Source: CAZHFW01 sp964531675
Lineage (GTDB): Bacteria; Planctomycetota; Phycisphaerae; Phycisphaerales; UBA1924
Length of the DNA: 64,000 nt
Assembly: GCA_964531675.1 (NCBI GenBank)
Contig: CAZHFW010000018.1
Location: 1 to 64,000 of the forward strand
Reading direction: 5' to 3'
Shown here: positions 43,392-53,448 of the stretch, piece by piece
Layout of the letters: the number at the start of each line of letters is the position of its first letter
How positions within the stretch are numbered: the first letter of the stretch is position 1
Made by a program: the position numbers and the translations under genes
Notes under the pieces: generated by a model
Told to the model about the DNA's origin: nothing
The model's input: the letters and a program-made list of their open reading frames with translations, nothing else
Databases searched by the model: none

Positions 43392-43426
43392 AAAAACAAC
43401 GCCGGCCCCTCGCGCGAGGGGCCGGC
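43392..43426 (-). terminator. Intrinsic terminator after the Tat-exported epimerase gene
   Basis: GCCGGCCCCT (43401-43410) pairs with AGGGGCCGGC (43417-43426); on the minus strand the stem is followed by GTTGTTTTTG. It lies just past the stop of the 43447 gene. Confidence 0.75.
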
Positions 43427-43446
43427 GTATCGTGATTCGAGCGTGC

Positions 43447-44727
43447 TTACTTCTTGCTGTTGTCGGGGCTGGTCGCGGGCGTCGCCTTCAGGTGCTCGCG
43501 CCAGGCGTTGAGCAGTTCGGTCTCGCGTTCGGCGGAGATGCCCGCCCGCATCTTGGCCGGGTCCTTGAGCGAGGGCGGGATGTCCTTGCCCGCCTTGGTG
43601 AGGTCCTCGACCATCTGCTTGCCGACGCGCAGGCGGCGCTCGACCTCGCCCGGCCACCAGGCCAGGATCGCCTTGGCGGTGTCTTCCGCGGTGCGGAAGC
43701 GCATGCCCGCCGCGACGGACTTGGCGACGCTGCGGGTGTGGAACGCTGCGGACTCGCCCACCGCGGGGACCCAGATGGGCATGTCCACCGCCGGCATGAC
43801 GTGGCGCTCGCCCAGGAACTCCGCGTCAACCCACTCGAACTTGGCGTCCGATGCCGCGGCCTGCTTGCACTGATCGAGCATCTCGCCGATGGTGAAGCGC
43901 TTGGCGGGGCCGATCGCGTTGTACGCGCCGTAGATCTTCTGCTCGATGCTGCGCACCACGAAGTCGGCCAGGTCCCGGCAGTCGATGTACTGGACCGGAT
44001 CGCTCGGCGCGCCCGGTGCGAGGACGGTGCCTCCCTTGCTCACGCGGACCGCCCAGTAGGTGAAGCGGTCATAGGGATCCCCGGGGCCGACGATGAAGCC
44101 CGGGCGGATGTTGGTGGCCTTGCCCGGGAATGCTGCCTCGACCGCTGCTTCGCACTGGGCCTTGAAGGGCCCGTACGTCTCGTTGGTGATGGTCTCGTCG
44201 GTCGCGGTGGTGGTGCCGAGCTCGTCGGTCTCATCGGCGTTGGGCTTGTCGTTGCCCTTGTAGGCGCTGATCGAGGAGATGAACACGTACTGGCCCGCCG
44301 CGGGGGCGAGCAGATCCGCCGACGCCTTGACGATGCGCTGGACGAAGCCCGAGGTGTCCACGACCGCGTCCCACTTGGCGCCGGCCTTGATGCGTTCCTC
44401 GATCTGGGAGAGGCCCTGCGCGGAGTTGGGGTCCGCGTCGTCGGCCCGGAGCTTGGGGTCGCGGTTGCCGTAGAGGTGCTCGACGTCATCGCGGCCCGTG
44501 CCCAGACGCTTTTCCGTCTTGCCGCGGTTGAAGATCGTCAGGGAGTGCCCGGCTTTGGTCGCGGCCTCGACGATGGCCGGCCCGATGAACCCGGTGCCGC
44601 CCAGGACGAGGATCTTGAGCTGCTTGCGACCCGTCGCGGCCCGCGCCAGCTGGGAGGTCGGTCCAAGGGCCGCCGCCGCGGCTCCCGCCACGACGGAGAG
44701 TCGAACAAAGTCACGCCGAGTTTGCAT
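43447..44727 (-). CDS. Tat-exported NAD-dependent epimerase/dehydratase
   Basis: A 426-residue protein with a twin-arginine signal (T-R-R-D-F-V-R-L then ARA). The Rossmann site is K-I-L-V-L-G-G-T-G-F-I-G; the SDR core shows ISSISAYKG and Y-G-P-F-K (Tyr/Lys pair). Folding with a bound cofactor before export would explain the Tat signal. Extended SDRs act on sugar nucleotides or isoprenoid/isoflavone-like substrates; the target here is unknown. AGGAAA lies about 8 nt before ATG 44727. Terminator follows. Confidence 0.8.
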   Translation of the reverse strand: MQTRRDFVRLSVVAGAAAAALGPTSQLARAATGRKQLKILVLGGTGFIGPAIVEAATKAGHSLTIFNRGKTEKRLGTGRDDVEHLYGNRDPKLRADDADPNSAQGLSQIEERIKAGAKWDAVVDTSGFVQRIVKASADLLAPAAGQYVFISSISAYKGNDKPNADETDELGTTTATDETITNETYGPFKAQCEAAVEAAFPGKATNIRPGFIVGPGDPYDRFTYWAVRVSKGGTVLAPGAPSDPVQYIDCRDLADFVVRSIEQKIYGAYNAIGPAKRFTIGEMLDQCKQAAASDAKFEWVDAEFLGERHVMPAVDMPIWVPAVGESAAFHTRSVAKSVAAGMRFRTAEDTAKAILAWWPGEVERRLRVGKQMVEDLTKAGKDIPPSLKDPAKMRAGISAERETELLNAWREHLKATPATSPDNSKK

Positions 44728-44978
44728 CGCCGGTTTCCTGTGTTGTGCTGCGGTCCACGAACCGCGGTCCTCAACCGACGCCCCGGGGGTGCTGCGGTTC
44801 CCGAACCAAGCCCGGCCAGCCTTCGCGCGTCCCGACCTTATCGGGCCTGGAAGCCTATTGTTCGGTGTCGGAATGTCCGGGGCCCGGACACGAACATCCG
44901 GAGCCTGTTCCCCGAAGGACAAGATCCAGGCGGCCCGCTCGGGCCCGCCTTCATCCGCAGAAAACAAAGGAGAATCAC

Positions 44979-45470
44979 ATGCTTCGCAAGACTGGAATGG
45001 CGTTGCTTCTTGGTGTCGCGATGATCGCTGGCTGCGAGAAGAAAGAGGCCGAGCCCGCCAAAGACGCGGCCAAGTCGATGACCGACGCGGCCAAGGACGC
45101 GGCCAAGGGCGTGCAGGACTCGGCCCAGAAGGCCGGCGAGGCCGCCAAGGAGAAGGTGACCGAGGCCGCCAAGGACGCCAAGGACAAGGTCGCCGAGTCC
45201 GCCACCGCGGCCAAGGACGCCGCCATCGCCGAAGTCCAGAAGATGATCGAGCCCCTTAAGAAGGACGCCGAGGCCCTGTACACCAAGGCTGCCTCCAAGC
45301 TCGAGCTCAAGCCCCTGGTCGAAGGTCTCAAGGGCGAGATCGGCGGGCTCGACAAGCTCATCGCTGACGCCAAGACCAGCGACAAGTGGTCCTCGCTCCT
45401 CTCCGACGCCAAGGGCAAGATCGACTCGGCCAAGAAGATGATCGCGGACCTGACCGCCAAGCTGAAGTAA
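44979..45470 (+). CDS. LEA-like helical lipoprotein
   Basis: A 163-residue lipoprotein: lipobox M-I-A-G-C near residue 19, then 11-mer-type amphipathic repeats rich in Lys/Ala/Asp (AAKSMTDAAKDAAKG and similar) to about residue 90, as in late-embryogenesis-abundant and apolipoprotein-like proteins, then a helical C-terminal part. It may protect the envelope under stress or bind lipid. A strong Shine-Dalgarno AAAGGAGA precedes ATG 44979. Confidence 0.72.
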   Translation: MLRKTGMALLLGVAMIAGCEKKEAEPAKDAAKSMTDAAKDAAKGVQDSAQKAGEAAKEKVTEAAKDAKDKVAESATAAKDAAIAEVQKMIEPLKKDAEALYTKAASKLELKPLVEGLKGEIGGLDKLIADAKTSDKWSSLLSDAKGKIDSAKKMIADLTAKLK

Positions 45471-45547
45471 GCCGGGCGCGAAGGCAATCCAACCCGCTGG
45501 CCTCCTCCCATGACCGCAGGGGGCCCGGATTCCGGGTGCATATGACG

Positions 45548-45579
45548 CACGCCCCCAACATCGGGGGCGTGTGTTGTTT
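45548..45579 (+). terminator. Intrinsic terminator after the LEA-like gene
   Basis: A 9-bp stem 45548-45556/45563-45571 with the loop AACATC is followed by TGTTGTTT (45572-45579). Confidence 0.75.
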
Positions 45580-45695
45580 AAACTGATGGACGAGGGCGGG
45601 GGTCGGCCCGCCCGCAACGACGCTGAACCGACCACTCAACCGCCACGCCGGGCCGCTCGGCTTCCACGGCGCGGCGCACGCAGAAGGGGATGCAT

Positions 45696-46127
45696 ATGGG
45701 CTTCGTCAAAGAGTTCCGTGACTTTGCCATCAAGGGCAACGTCTTCGACATGGCGGTCGGCGTGATCATGGGCGGCGCGTTCGGCAAGATCGTGACCTCG
45801 CTGATCGAGAACCTGCTCAACCCGATCATCGGCAAGGTCGCCGGCGGCGTCGATTTCACCAACAACTACCTGAACATCTCGGGCAAGGACATCGCCCTGG
45901 GCACGAGCTACGACGGCGCCAAGGCCATCGGCGCGGTGCTGGGCTACGGCAAGTTCATGAGCGACGTGATCAACTTCATGATCATGGCCTTCGTCGTCTT
46001 CCTCATGGTCAAGGCGTTCAACACCGCCAAGAAGCGCTTCGAGGAAGAGAAGCCCGCAGCCGCTCCCGCGGGTCCCACCGAGAAGGACTACCTCAAGATC
46101 ATCGCCGAAGCGGTCTCCAAGCGCTAA
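45696..46127 (+). CDS. mscL: Large-conductance mechanosensitive channel MscL
   Basis: A 143-residue MscL. The N-terminal helix MGFVKEFRDFAIKGNVFDMAVGVIMG contains the pore-lining first transmembrane segment; the second is DVINFMIMAFVVFLMV, followed by the cytoplasmic helix bundle. The channel releases solutes under hypo-osmotic shock. ATG 45696 is chosen since AGAAGGGG ends 6 nt upstream; ATG 45690 would leave no spacing. A terminator follows. Confidence 0.95.
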   Translation: MGFVKEFRDFAIKGNVFDMAVGVIMGGAFGKIVTSLIENLLNPIIGKVAGGVDFTNNYLNISGKDIALGTSYDGAKAIGAVLGYGKFMSDVINFMIMAFVVFLMVKAFNTAKKRFEEEKPAAAPAGPTEKDYLKIIAEAVSKR

Positions 46128-46167
46128 GCGAGCTCCGGGCGCTGCGCGAACATCGAGTTCACTTTCG

Positions 46168-46202
46168 AAGCCCCGCACCGGTCTCCCGAGGCGGGGCTTT
46201 TT
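46168..46202 (+). terminator. Intrinsic terminator after mscL
   Basis: AAGCCCCGC (46168-46176) pairs with GCGGGGCTT (46191-46199), followed by TTT. Confidence 0.8.
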
Positions 46203-46221
46203 GCTGCGCTCGTGCGGCGGG

Positions 46222-47397
46222 TCAACCCGCGAGCCTCTCGGCCAGCACGAGCCCGCGCGCCACCGCGAGCTCAAGGTCGGGACACACGCTGGAGGGATCA
46301 AGCAGATCTCCCGCGCCGGTCCTTCGCAGATCCTCATACTGAGCGGTCGTGATGCCCGACACCACCAGGTGGCGTCCTTCCGAGCGGAGTCTGGCCAGCG
46401 CGCCGCGGAGGACCGCTGCAGCATTGGCGTCCAGATGTGCGATGTCGCCCATGTCGAGCACCACGACCCGCGCGGTGCGCGGCAGGCGTTCGACCCAAGC
46501 CTCCAGATCGGGCAGTCTGTGCACCTTTCCCCGCCGCGAGCGGTCGCGGCGCAGGTGATACACGACCAGCGAGCTCGGCAATCCCTCGATCGTCTGGCCC
46601 GCGATCTGGTCCGAGGCTTCGATCTCCGCGATCGGGCGCACGACGTCCTGGTACACGATCCAGATCAGGAAGATCACCGCGGGTACCATCGAGAGCCTGG
46701 CCGCTTCGTCGTAGATCGCGGTTCCCAGGCCCGCGCCCAGCGCGAACGAGCCGATGATCGCGGCCAGCAGCGCCAGACGACGCGTGGGCGTCTGCTGGTG
46801 CAGCGTGCGGATGAACGTTCTCTTGGTCCCGGGCGCGGCGGCGCGGGCGCGATCGCGGAACCACCACGCGAAATGCACGATCTCCATCCCCAGGTCGGTG
46901 AGCACGCCCGTGACGTGCGTGGTCCGCACGACGCCGCTGGAGATGCGCGTGATCGTCGCGTTCTGAAGCCCCATCGCGGCGCTGGCGACGCCCGCCATCC
47001 AGTAGTGCATCGGGCCCTCGGTCAGCGCCCGCCCTTCGTTGAGCTCGAGCCCGAGACCGAAGATCGAGAGGAGCACCGCCTCCAGCGCCATCGGGAAGAC
47101 GTAGATCGACTCCCATCCACGGCGACGGCCCAGCTCGGTCGTCACGCCGCTGAGGATCGCGCCGAACAGAAAGGTCGTGAGCAGGAAGAGCCCATAGCGA
47201 GCCAGGGGCCAGGCGTTCTCGGTGCCCCGGAAGCCTTCCACGACATCCCGACCCAGGTTCGAGGTCGTCCCGCTGACGTGCGACACCACTGTGCCGCAGG
47301 CCATGATGCAGATGATGTTGGTGTATCCCGCGATCCAGGCCAGAGTGACGGCCAGGCGAGCCTGCTGGGTGAAGGAATGGGCTTTGGCGACAAACAT
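46222..47397 (-). CDS. DUF1275 (YoaK-like) membrane protein fused to a STAS domain
   Basis: A 391-residue protein. Residues about 10-255 match the DUF1275/YoaK family of six- to seven-helix membrane proteins (AGYTNIICIMACGTVVSHVSGTTSNLG, ATITRISSGVVRTTHVTGVLTDLG). The C-terminal about 110 residues form a STAS domain: ARVVVLDMGDIAHLDANAAAVLRGALARLRSEGRHLVVSG, ending LVLAERL. In SulP transporters a STAS tail regulates transport, and Ser/Thr at the D-x-x-[ST] position can be phosphorylated; here the loop reads D-A-N-A-A, so classic phosphorylation is doubtful. Confidence 0.82.
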   Translation of the reverse strand: MFVAKAHSFTQQARLAVTLAWIAGYTNIICIMACGTVVSHVSGTTSNLGRDVVEGFRGTENAWPLARYGLFLLTTFLFGAILSGVTTELGRRRGWESIYVFPMALEAVLLSIFGLGLELNEGRALTEGPMHYWMAGVASAAMGLQNATITRISSGVVRTTHVTGVLTDLGMEIVHFAWWFRDRARAAAPGTKRTFIRTLHQQTPTRRLALLAAIIGSFALGAGLGTAIYDEAARLSMVPAVIFLIWIVYQDVVRPIAEIEASDQIAGQTIEGLPSSLVVYHLRRDRSRRGKVHRLPDLEAWVERLPRTARVVVLDMGDIAHLDANAAAVLRGALARLRSEGRHLVVSGITTAQYEDLRRTGAGDLLDPSSVCPDLELAVARGLVLAERLAG

Positions 47398-47534
47398 GGG
47401 GCGAGTCGGAGCCCGCGAGGATCGGTTTTAGGACCTTCGCGGACGGAATGTCCAATCGGCCACCTCGGCCTTCCGGGTGAGTTTCGACCCGGGCTCAAAG
47501 ATATTGATCGGATTTTGATCGGGCCCAGTCACCC

Positions 47535-47567
47535 AAAAACACAACAATCCCGCCGGCCGGGATTGTT
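47535..47567 (-). terminator. Intrinsic terminator after the 47603 gene
   Basis: AACAATCCCG (47543-47552) pairs with CGGGATTGTT (47558-47567); the A-run 47535-47539 gives a T-run on the minus strand after the stem. Confidence 0.8.
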
Positions 47568-47602
47568 GCAGAACCGCCTTCAAGTGTATTTGCCGCAGTG
47601 CT

Positions 47603-48220
47603 TTAGCGGTGGCGACGCAGGCCAAGGCCCGCCAGTCCCAGCAGGGCGGCCGCCCCCGGGGCGGGGATCGCGCCGTTGAACTTCACTTCGCTCAGGAAGA
47701 CCCACTGGGCCCGGCCGTCAAAGAGCGTGACTTCGACGGTGTCGCCCTGGGCGCCGCCGGTGTCGGCGATGAAGGCGAAGGGCGTGCCGGAGTCGGGGTC
47801 GGTGACGGGGAAGTCAACCGCGGCGTTGTCGCCGATCTTGATGCGGACGACCGAAGGCGGAGCGACGCCCCCGTTGCCGTTGGAGTCATCCAGATAGAGC
47901 GCGATGTTGTTGAACGTGCAGAGCGAATCGAAGTGGAACGTGATGGTGGGGGTGATGGTGTTCCATCCGACGTAGGGGCCCGGCGTGGAGAACCAGTTGA
48001 ACTCCGCGATCACGCCGTCGGTCAGGTCGCCGAGCCCGCCGGAGAGCGCGGAGCCCGACTGGGTGGGGTTGCCAGAGCCGTTGTAGGAGTCGTCCCAGTA
48101 CGTGAACGAGCCGGTCTCCCCGTTGAGCATGTCGTAGGACTTGGCCTTGAGTTCGTCCGCCGATGCTGCAGCGGAGAGGAGGCAAGCGGAACCCAGGACC
48201 ACGAGCGAGCGCATGTTCAT
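47603..48220 (-). CDS. Exported protein with PEP-CTERM-like sorting tail
   Basis: A 205-residue secreted protein: signal peptide to about residue 23 (ends AAASADE), a beta-rich body with GSFTYWDDSYNG and LCTFNNIALYLDDSNGNGG, then the tail I-P-A-P-G-A-A-A-L-L-G-L-A-G-L-G-L-R-R-H-R: Pro-based motif, hydrophobic helix, Arg cluster. It fits PEP-CTERM/MYXO-type sorting, without the strict PEP. ATG 48220 is favoured (GGGGTG 6 nt upstream). A terminator follows. Confidence 0.75.
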   Translation of the reverse strand: MNMRSLVVLGSACLLSAAASADELKAKSYDMLNGETGSFTYWDDSYNGSGNPTQSGSALSGGLGDLTDGVIAEFNWFSTPGPYVGWNTITPTITFHFDSLCTFNNIALYLDDSNGNGGVAPPSVVRIKIGDNAAVDFPVTDPDSGTPFAFIADTGGAQGDTVEVTLFDGRAQWVFLSEVKFNGAIPAPGAAALLGLAGLGLRRHR

Positions 48221-48540
48221 GAAGCACCCCAAAGAAGGCCGCCGCCCGGGAGTGGGCGGTGTCTTCAAACATGCCACAGGTTCTCGGGACGGCCAGAAAA
48301 GAAGGCACAGATCGCATAAACCCGCGCAGCAGGGGGCCTCAAAACCCGGCTTGGGAGCGCGCCAGGGGCGATCCTTGGCGGGGGGTGCCGGTCGTAGGGG
48401 CTCCGTACCGAACCCGACTCCGGGGTGGGCAGTACGATTGACTCGGACGCGGCCGACGGCCGATTTTCACTGCGGAGTCCGCGCACGCCCGAGGATCTGC
48501 CCCGAGGCGTCCATCAGCACGCGTCACGAAAGGTCGGCTT
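48221..48540. other. Divergent intergenic region upstream of glmS
   Basis: 320 bp between the PEP-CTERM-like gene and glmS. Only a possible glmS promoter (48438-48466) stands out. No glmS ribozyme or riboswitch core is recognised. Otherwise nothing specific was found. Confidence 0.4.
48438..48466 (+). promoter_or_regulatory. Possible glmS promoter
   Basis: TTGACT at 48438-48443 and CGATTT at 48461-48466 are separated by 17 bp. The -10 is weak. TACGAT at 48433-48438 is an alternative -10 of the TANNNT kind. Confidence 0.35.
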
Positions 48541-50382
<1,842 letters not shown>

Positions 50383-50614
50383 GGCCGCCCGCCTCGGGCG
50401 CGCCCCGGTTCACTGGGAGGTCCTTGCGACCTCGTGGTCGTCATTGGCCGAGCGTGGCCCGAAGCGCCCGCCTGGGCATATTTGCGTCGCGAAATGTCGC
50501 AACGGGTGTCGGGAAGCTCGATCCGCCCGGTAAACTCTCTCCGCGCCCAGAGTTGCGGGCCGACGCGCCCAAGCGGGCAGAACAGAGGGTTCCGTTCCAC
50601 AGTCTTCCATCATC

Positions 50615-51661
50615 ATGCCGCCCGAAGAGCAGGTCGTCGAGGCCAAGCCTCAGGCGACGATCGACGCACCAGTCTCTCCCACGCCGCTGGCAAAGCCCGG
50701 ACAGCTTCCGTTGCCCGAGGGCGTCTTCACGCCTCCGCCCGCGGTGGACCGCATCCGCGTGCGCTGGTCTTACACGCTGAGCATCATCGGTGTGCACGCG
50801 CTGGCGCTGCTCGCGCTGGTCCCCTGGACGTTCTCCTGGTGGGCGGTCGGCGTGTGCCTTGCGGGTCTGTACGTCTTTGGAACGCTGGGCGTCAATCTCT
50901 GCTTTCACCGCCTGCTCACGCACCGGAGCTTCGCGTGCCCGAAGTGGCTCGAGAAGGCGCTGGCGATTCTGGGCGTGTGCTGCCTTCAAGAAGGTCCGGC
51001 CCGGTGGGTCGCAATCCACCGCAAGCATCATCAGCAGTCCGACGAGCAGCCCGATCCGCATTCCCCCCTGGTCGCGTTCTTCTGGGGACACGTGGGCTGG
51101 CTTCTGGTCGACAACCGCGACACCGATTCGATCCAGCTCTACCAGCGTTACGCCCGCGATCTCTTGAGCCAGCCCTTCTACTACAAGCTTGAGCGGCGCT
51201 ACGGCTGGCTCTGGGTGTACATCGCCCATGCGGTCGTCCTGGGGGCCTTGGCCTTCGGCGTCGCGCTGGCGCTGGGCGTCGGCATGTCCGGCGCGCTGCA
51301 GGCCGCGGCCAGCATGCTCGTGTGGGGCGTCTGCGTGCGCACGGTGCTCGTGTGGCACATCACCTGGAGCGTGAACTCCCTGTCCCATCTGTTCGGGTAC
51401 CAGAGCTATGAGACCGGAGAGAACAGCCGGAACAACTGGTTCGTCGCGCTGATCTCCAACGGCGAAGGCTGGCACAACAACCACCACGCCGATCAGCGCT
51501 GTGCCGCCCACGGGCTCAAGTGGTACGAGGTCGATGTGACCTACCTCACGATCCGTCTGCTGGGCGTTCTGGGCCTTGCGACCAAGATCATGGAGCCGGG
51601 CCGCGGATCGGGCGTGACACCCAAGCCCACCTCCACGCCCAGTTCCAAGGCCACCCCGTGA
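50615..51661 (+). CDS. Acyl-CoA/acyl-lipid delta-9 desaturase-like fatty acid desaturase
   Basis: A 348-residue membrane di-iron desaturase. The three His boxes are H-R-L-L-T-H, H-R-K-H-H and H-N-N-H-H, with hydrophobic segments between them, as in the delta-9 (SCD/DesC-like) group. It inserts a double bond into membrane fatty acids. An N-terminal Pro-rich about 45 residues is extra. No strong Shine-Dalgarno; a TAAACT box is 78 nt upstream. Confidence 0.88.
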   Translation: MPPEEQVVEAKPQATIDAPVSPTPLAKPGQLPLPEGVFTPPPAVDRIRVRWSYTLSIIGVHALALLALVPWTFSWWAVGVCLAGLYVFGTLGVNLCFHRLLTHRSFACPKWLEKALAILGVCCLQEGPARWVAIHRKHHQQSDEQPDPHSPLVAFFWGHVGWLLVDNRDTDSIQLYQRYARDLLSQPFYYKLERRYGWLWVYIAHAVVLGALAFGVALALGVGMSGALQAAASMLVWGVCVRTVLVWHITWSVNSLSHLFGYQSYETGENSRNNWFVALISNGEGWHNNHHADQRCAAHGLKWYEVDVTYLTIRLLGVLGLATKIMEPGRGSGVTPKPTSTPSSKATP

Positions 51662-51701
51662 TCGACTGGCTGAGGCCTGGCCCGCGCGGCATACTGCCCG
51701 C

Positions 51702-52550
51702 ATGACAGCCGGCCAAGGCGGGTACATCCACGGCACCGATCCTGACGAGCAGTACCGCCTTTCCAGGCTCAACGCGATCGTCAACGCCGAGTCCTTCCCC
51801 ATGCTCGCGCTCAAGCCCGGCATGCGCGTGCTTGATATGGGCTCCGGGCTCGGACAGCTCTCCAGGCTGATCGCGCGAGCGGTGGCGCCCGGCGGGTTCG
51901 TCGTCGCGGTCGAACGAAGTCCCGATCAGATCGCCGAGTGCGAGCGCCTCGCGATGCACGACGGGGATGCGTCGCTCATCAACGACGGCGTCCTGCAGAT
52001 CCGCCAGGGCGACGCGACCGATCCGCCGCTGCTGCCTGGAGAGGTCGGACGCTTCGATCTGGCCCACACCCGGTTCCTGCTCGAACACGTCCGCGATCCG
52101 CTGGCGGTCGTCAAGCACATGGTGAACGCGGTGCGGCCCGGCGGTCGGATCGTCCTGGAAGACGACGATCACGAAGTGCTCAGGCTCTGGCCCGAGCCCG
52201 CGGGGTTCCGTGAGCTCTGGTGCGCGTACCAGCGGATGTACGACCGACTCGGCAATGACCCGATCGTCGGGCGCAGGCTCGTCGAGCTCTTGCACCGCGC
52301 CGGCGCCAAGCCCGCGCGCAGCAAGTGGCTCTGGTTCGGCGCCTGCGCCGGCGACGGCAGGCTCGGCCCGCTGACCGACAACATGATCGGGCTCCTGCGT
52401 GGCGCACAGCGGCTGATCGTCGACCATGGCCTCATGCCCGCCAGCAGCGTGGAGCGGGCGCTGGCCGAACTCGAGAGCTGGGGAAAACGGCCCGATGCGG
52501 CCCTCTGGTTCGCGATCGCCTGGGCCGAGGGCGTGCGCCCCGAGGCCTAA
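51702..52550 (+). CDS. SAM-dependent methyltransferase (class I)
   Basis: A 282-residue methyltransferase. Motif I is VLDMGSGLGQLSRLIA, motif II VVAVERS, motif IV-like FDLAHTRFLLEHVRDP and the post-motif NAVRPGGRIVLEDDDHE; these fit the UbiE/COQ5-like small-molecule group. The substrate is unknown. CATACT ends 6 nt before ATG 51702, near the leaderless pattern. Confidence 0.8.
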   Translation: MTAGQGGYIHGTDPDEQYRLSRLNAIVNAESFPMLALKPGMRVLDMGSGLGQLSRLIARAVAPGGFVVAVERSPDQIAECERLAMHDGDASLINDGVLQIRQGDATDPPLLPGEVGRFDLAHTRFLLEHVRDPLAVVKHMVNAVRPGGRIVLEDDDHEVLRLWPEPAGFRELWCAYQRMYDRLGNDPIVGRRLVELLHRAGAKPARSKWLWFGACAGDGRLGPLTDNMIGLLRGAQRLIVDHGLMPASSVERALAELESWGKRPDAALWFAIAWAEGVRPEA

Positions 52551-52708
52551 GGCGGGGTTGCGGGTCTGGCGGGCGGTTATCAGGACCCACAAAGGCCGGT
52601 CAGGATCGAAAGTCCGATCACGTTTGCTTATCGGGGCGGGACCGGCGGTCGATAACCAAGGGAGCTTTGCGCCCGCCGGCAACGGGGGCCCTTTGCAGGA
52701 GTCGTCGC

Positions 52709-53434
52709 TTGGCCGCTGTGCACGTGCAAGGACATGCCCTTCCGACTTCGGCCGCGCCGACGGCAGCGGCATCGTCCGGACCCAACCGGGAACTGCTCTC
52801 GAGGCTGACCGTGCGCCCGGTGGTTGTGAGCGGCCTGAGCGAGCCCCAGCCCTTGTACGTCAAGGGAGCCGCGGGGGAGCTGACGACGACGAGGCTCCGG
52901 ATCAGGCCTCTGGCTGAGTCGGATCGCACGGCGTACATCGCGGCGGCGTGCCTGTCGCGCAGCGCGGTCGAGCACCACATGCCGATCTACGAGCCAGGCG
53001 AGTCTGATGATGCGATGTTCGCGCGCCAGCTGGCCGCGTTCCGGGAAGGCGAGGCCAAGGGCCACGCGTGGCGACGCCTGATCGAACTCCGTGAGCCCGG
53101 GACGTCCAACCCCATCGCGGGTGTGATCAACCTCAACTCCATCCAGCGCGGCATGTCGTTCGAGGCGGACGTCGCGCTGTGGATCCGCGCCGACCTTCAG
53201 GCCCGCGGGCTTGGCCTCGAAGCGCTCCGCGCGGTCATCGCTTTCGCGACCGCGGATCTGCCCGAAGGACTCGGCCTTCACCGGATCCACGGCGGCATCG
53301 CGCCCGCCAACGTGAACTCCGCCAAGGCCGCCATCCGCGCGGGGTTCAAGCGCGATGGCAATAAGCAGTCGATGCTCCGCGTCGGTGATCGCTGGGAGCG
53401 TCACGACTACTACGTCTTTGACCCCTTGGTCTGA
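52709..53434 (+). CDS. GNAT-family N-acetyltransferase (RimJ/RimL-like)
   Basis: About 241 residues. A roughly 65-residue N-terminal extension precedes an acetyltransferase_3 domain: TTTRLRIRPLAESDRTAYIAA, then GVINLNSIQRGMSFEADVALWI, the acetyl-CoA loop L-Q-A-R-G-L-G-L-E-A-L-R-A-V and the closing LHRIHGGIAPANVNSAKAAIRAGF. It may acetylate ribosomal-protein or other N-termini. TTG 52709 is chosen for the AGGAG 7 nt upstream. It converges with tolC 14 bp away. Confidence 0.82.
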   Translation: MAAVHVQGHALPTSAAPTAAASSGPNRELLSRLTVRPVVVSGLSEPQPLYVKGAAGELTTTRLRIRPLAESDRTAYIAAACLSRSAVEHHMPIYEPGESDDAMFARQLAAFREGEAKGHAWRRLIELREPGTSNPIAGVINLNSIQRGMSFEADVALWIRADLQARGLGLEALRAVIAFATADLPEGLGLHRIHGGIAPANVNSAKAAIRAGFKRDGNKQSMLRVGDRWERHDYYVFDPLV

Positions 53435-53448
53435 AGACCCCCCGAAAC

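Noticed and set aside
48221..48540. glmS ribozyme upstream of glmS
   Set aside because: No conserved ribozyme core recognised.
52574..52657. Inverted repeat CGGTTATC...GATAACC before the GNAT gene
   Set aside because: Arms are short (7-8 bp) and about 70 bp apart, easily due to chance.
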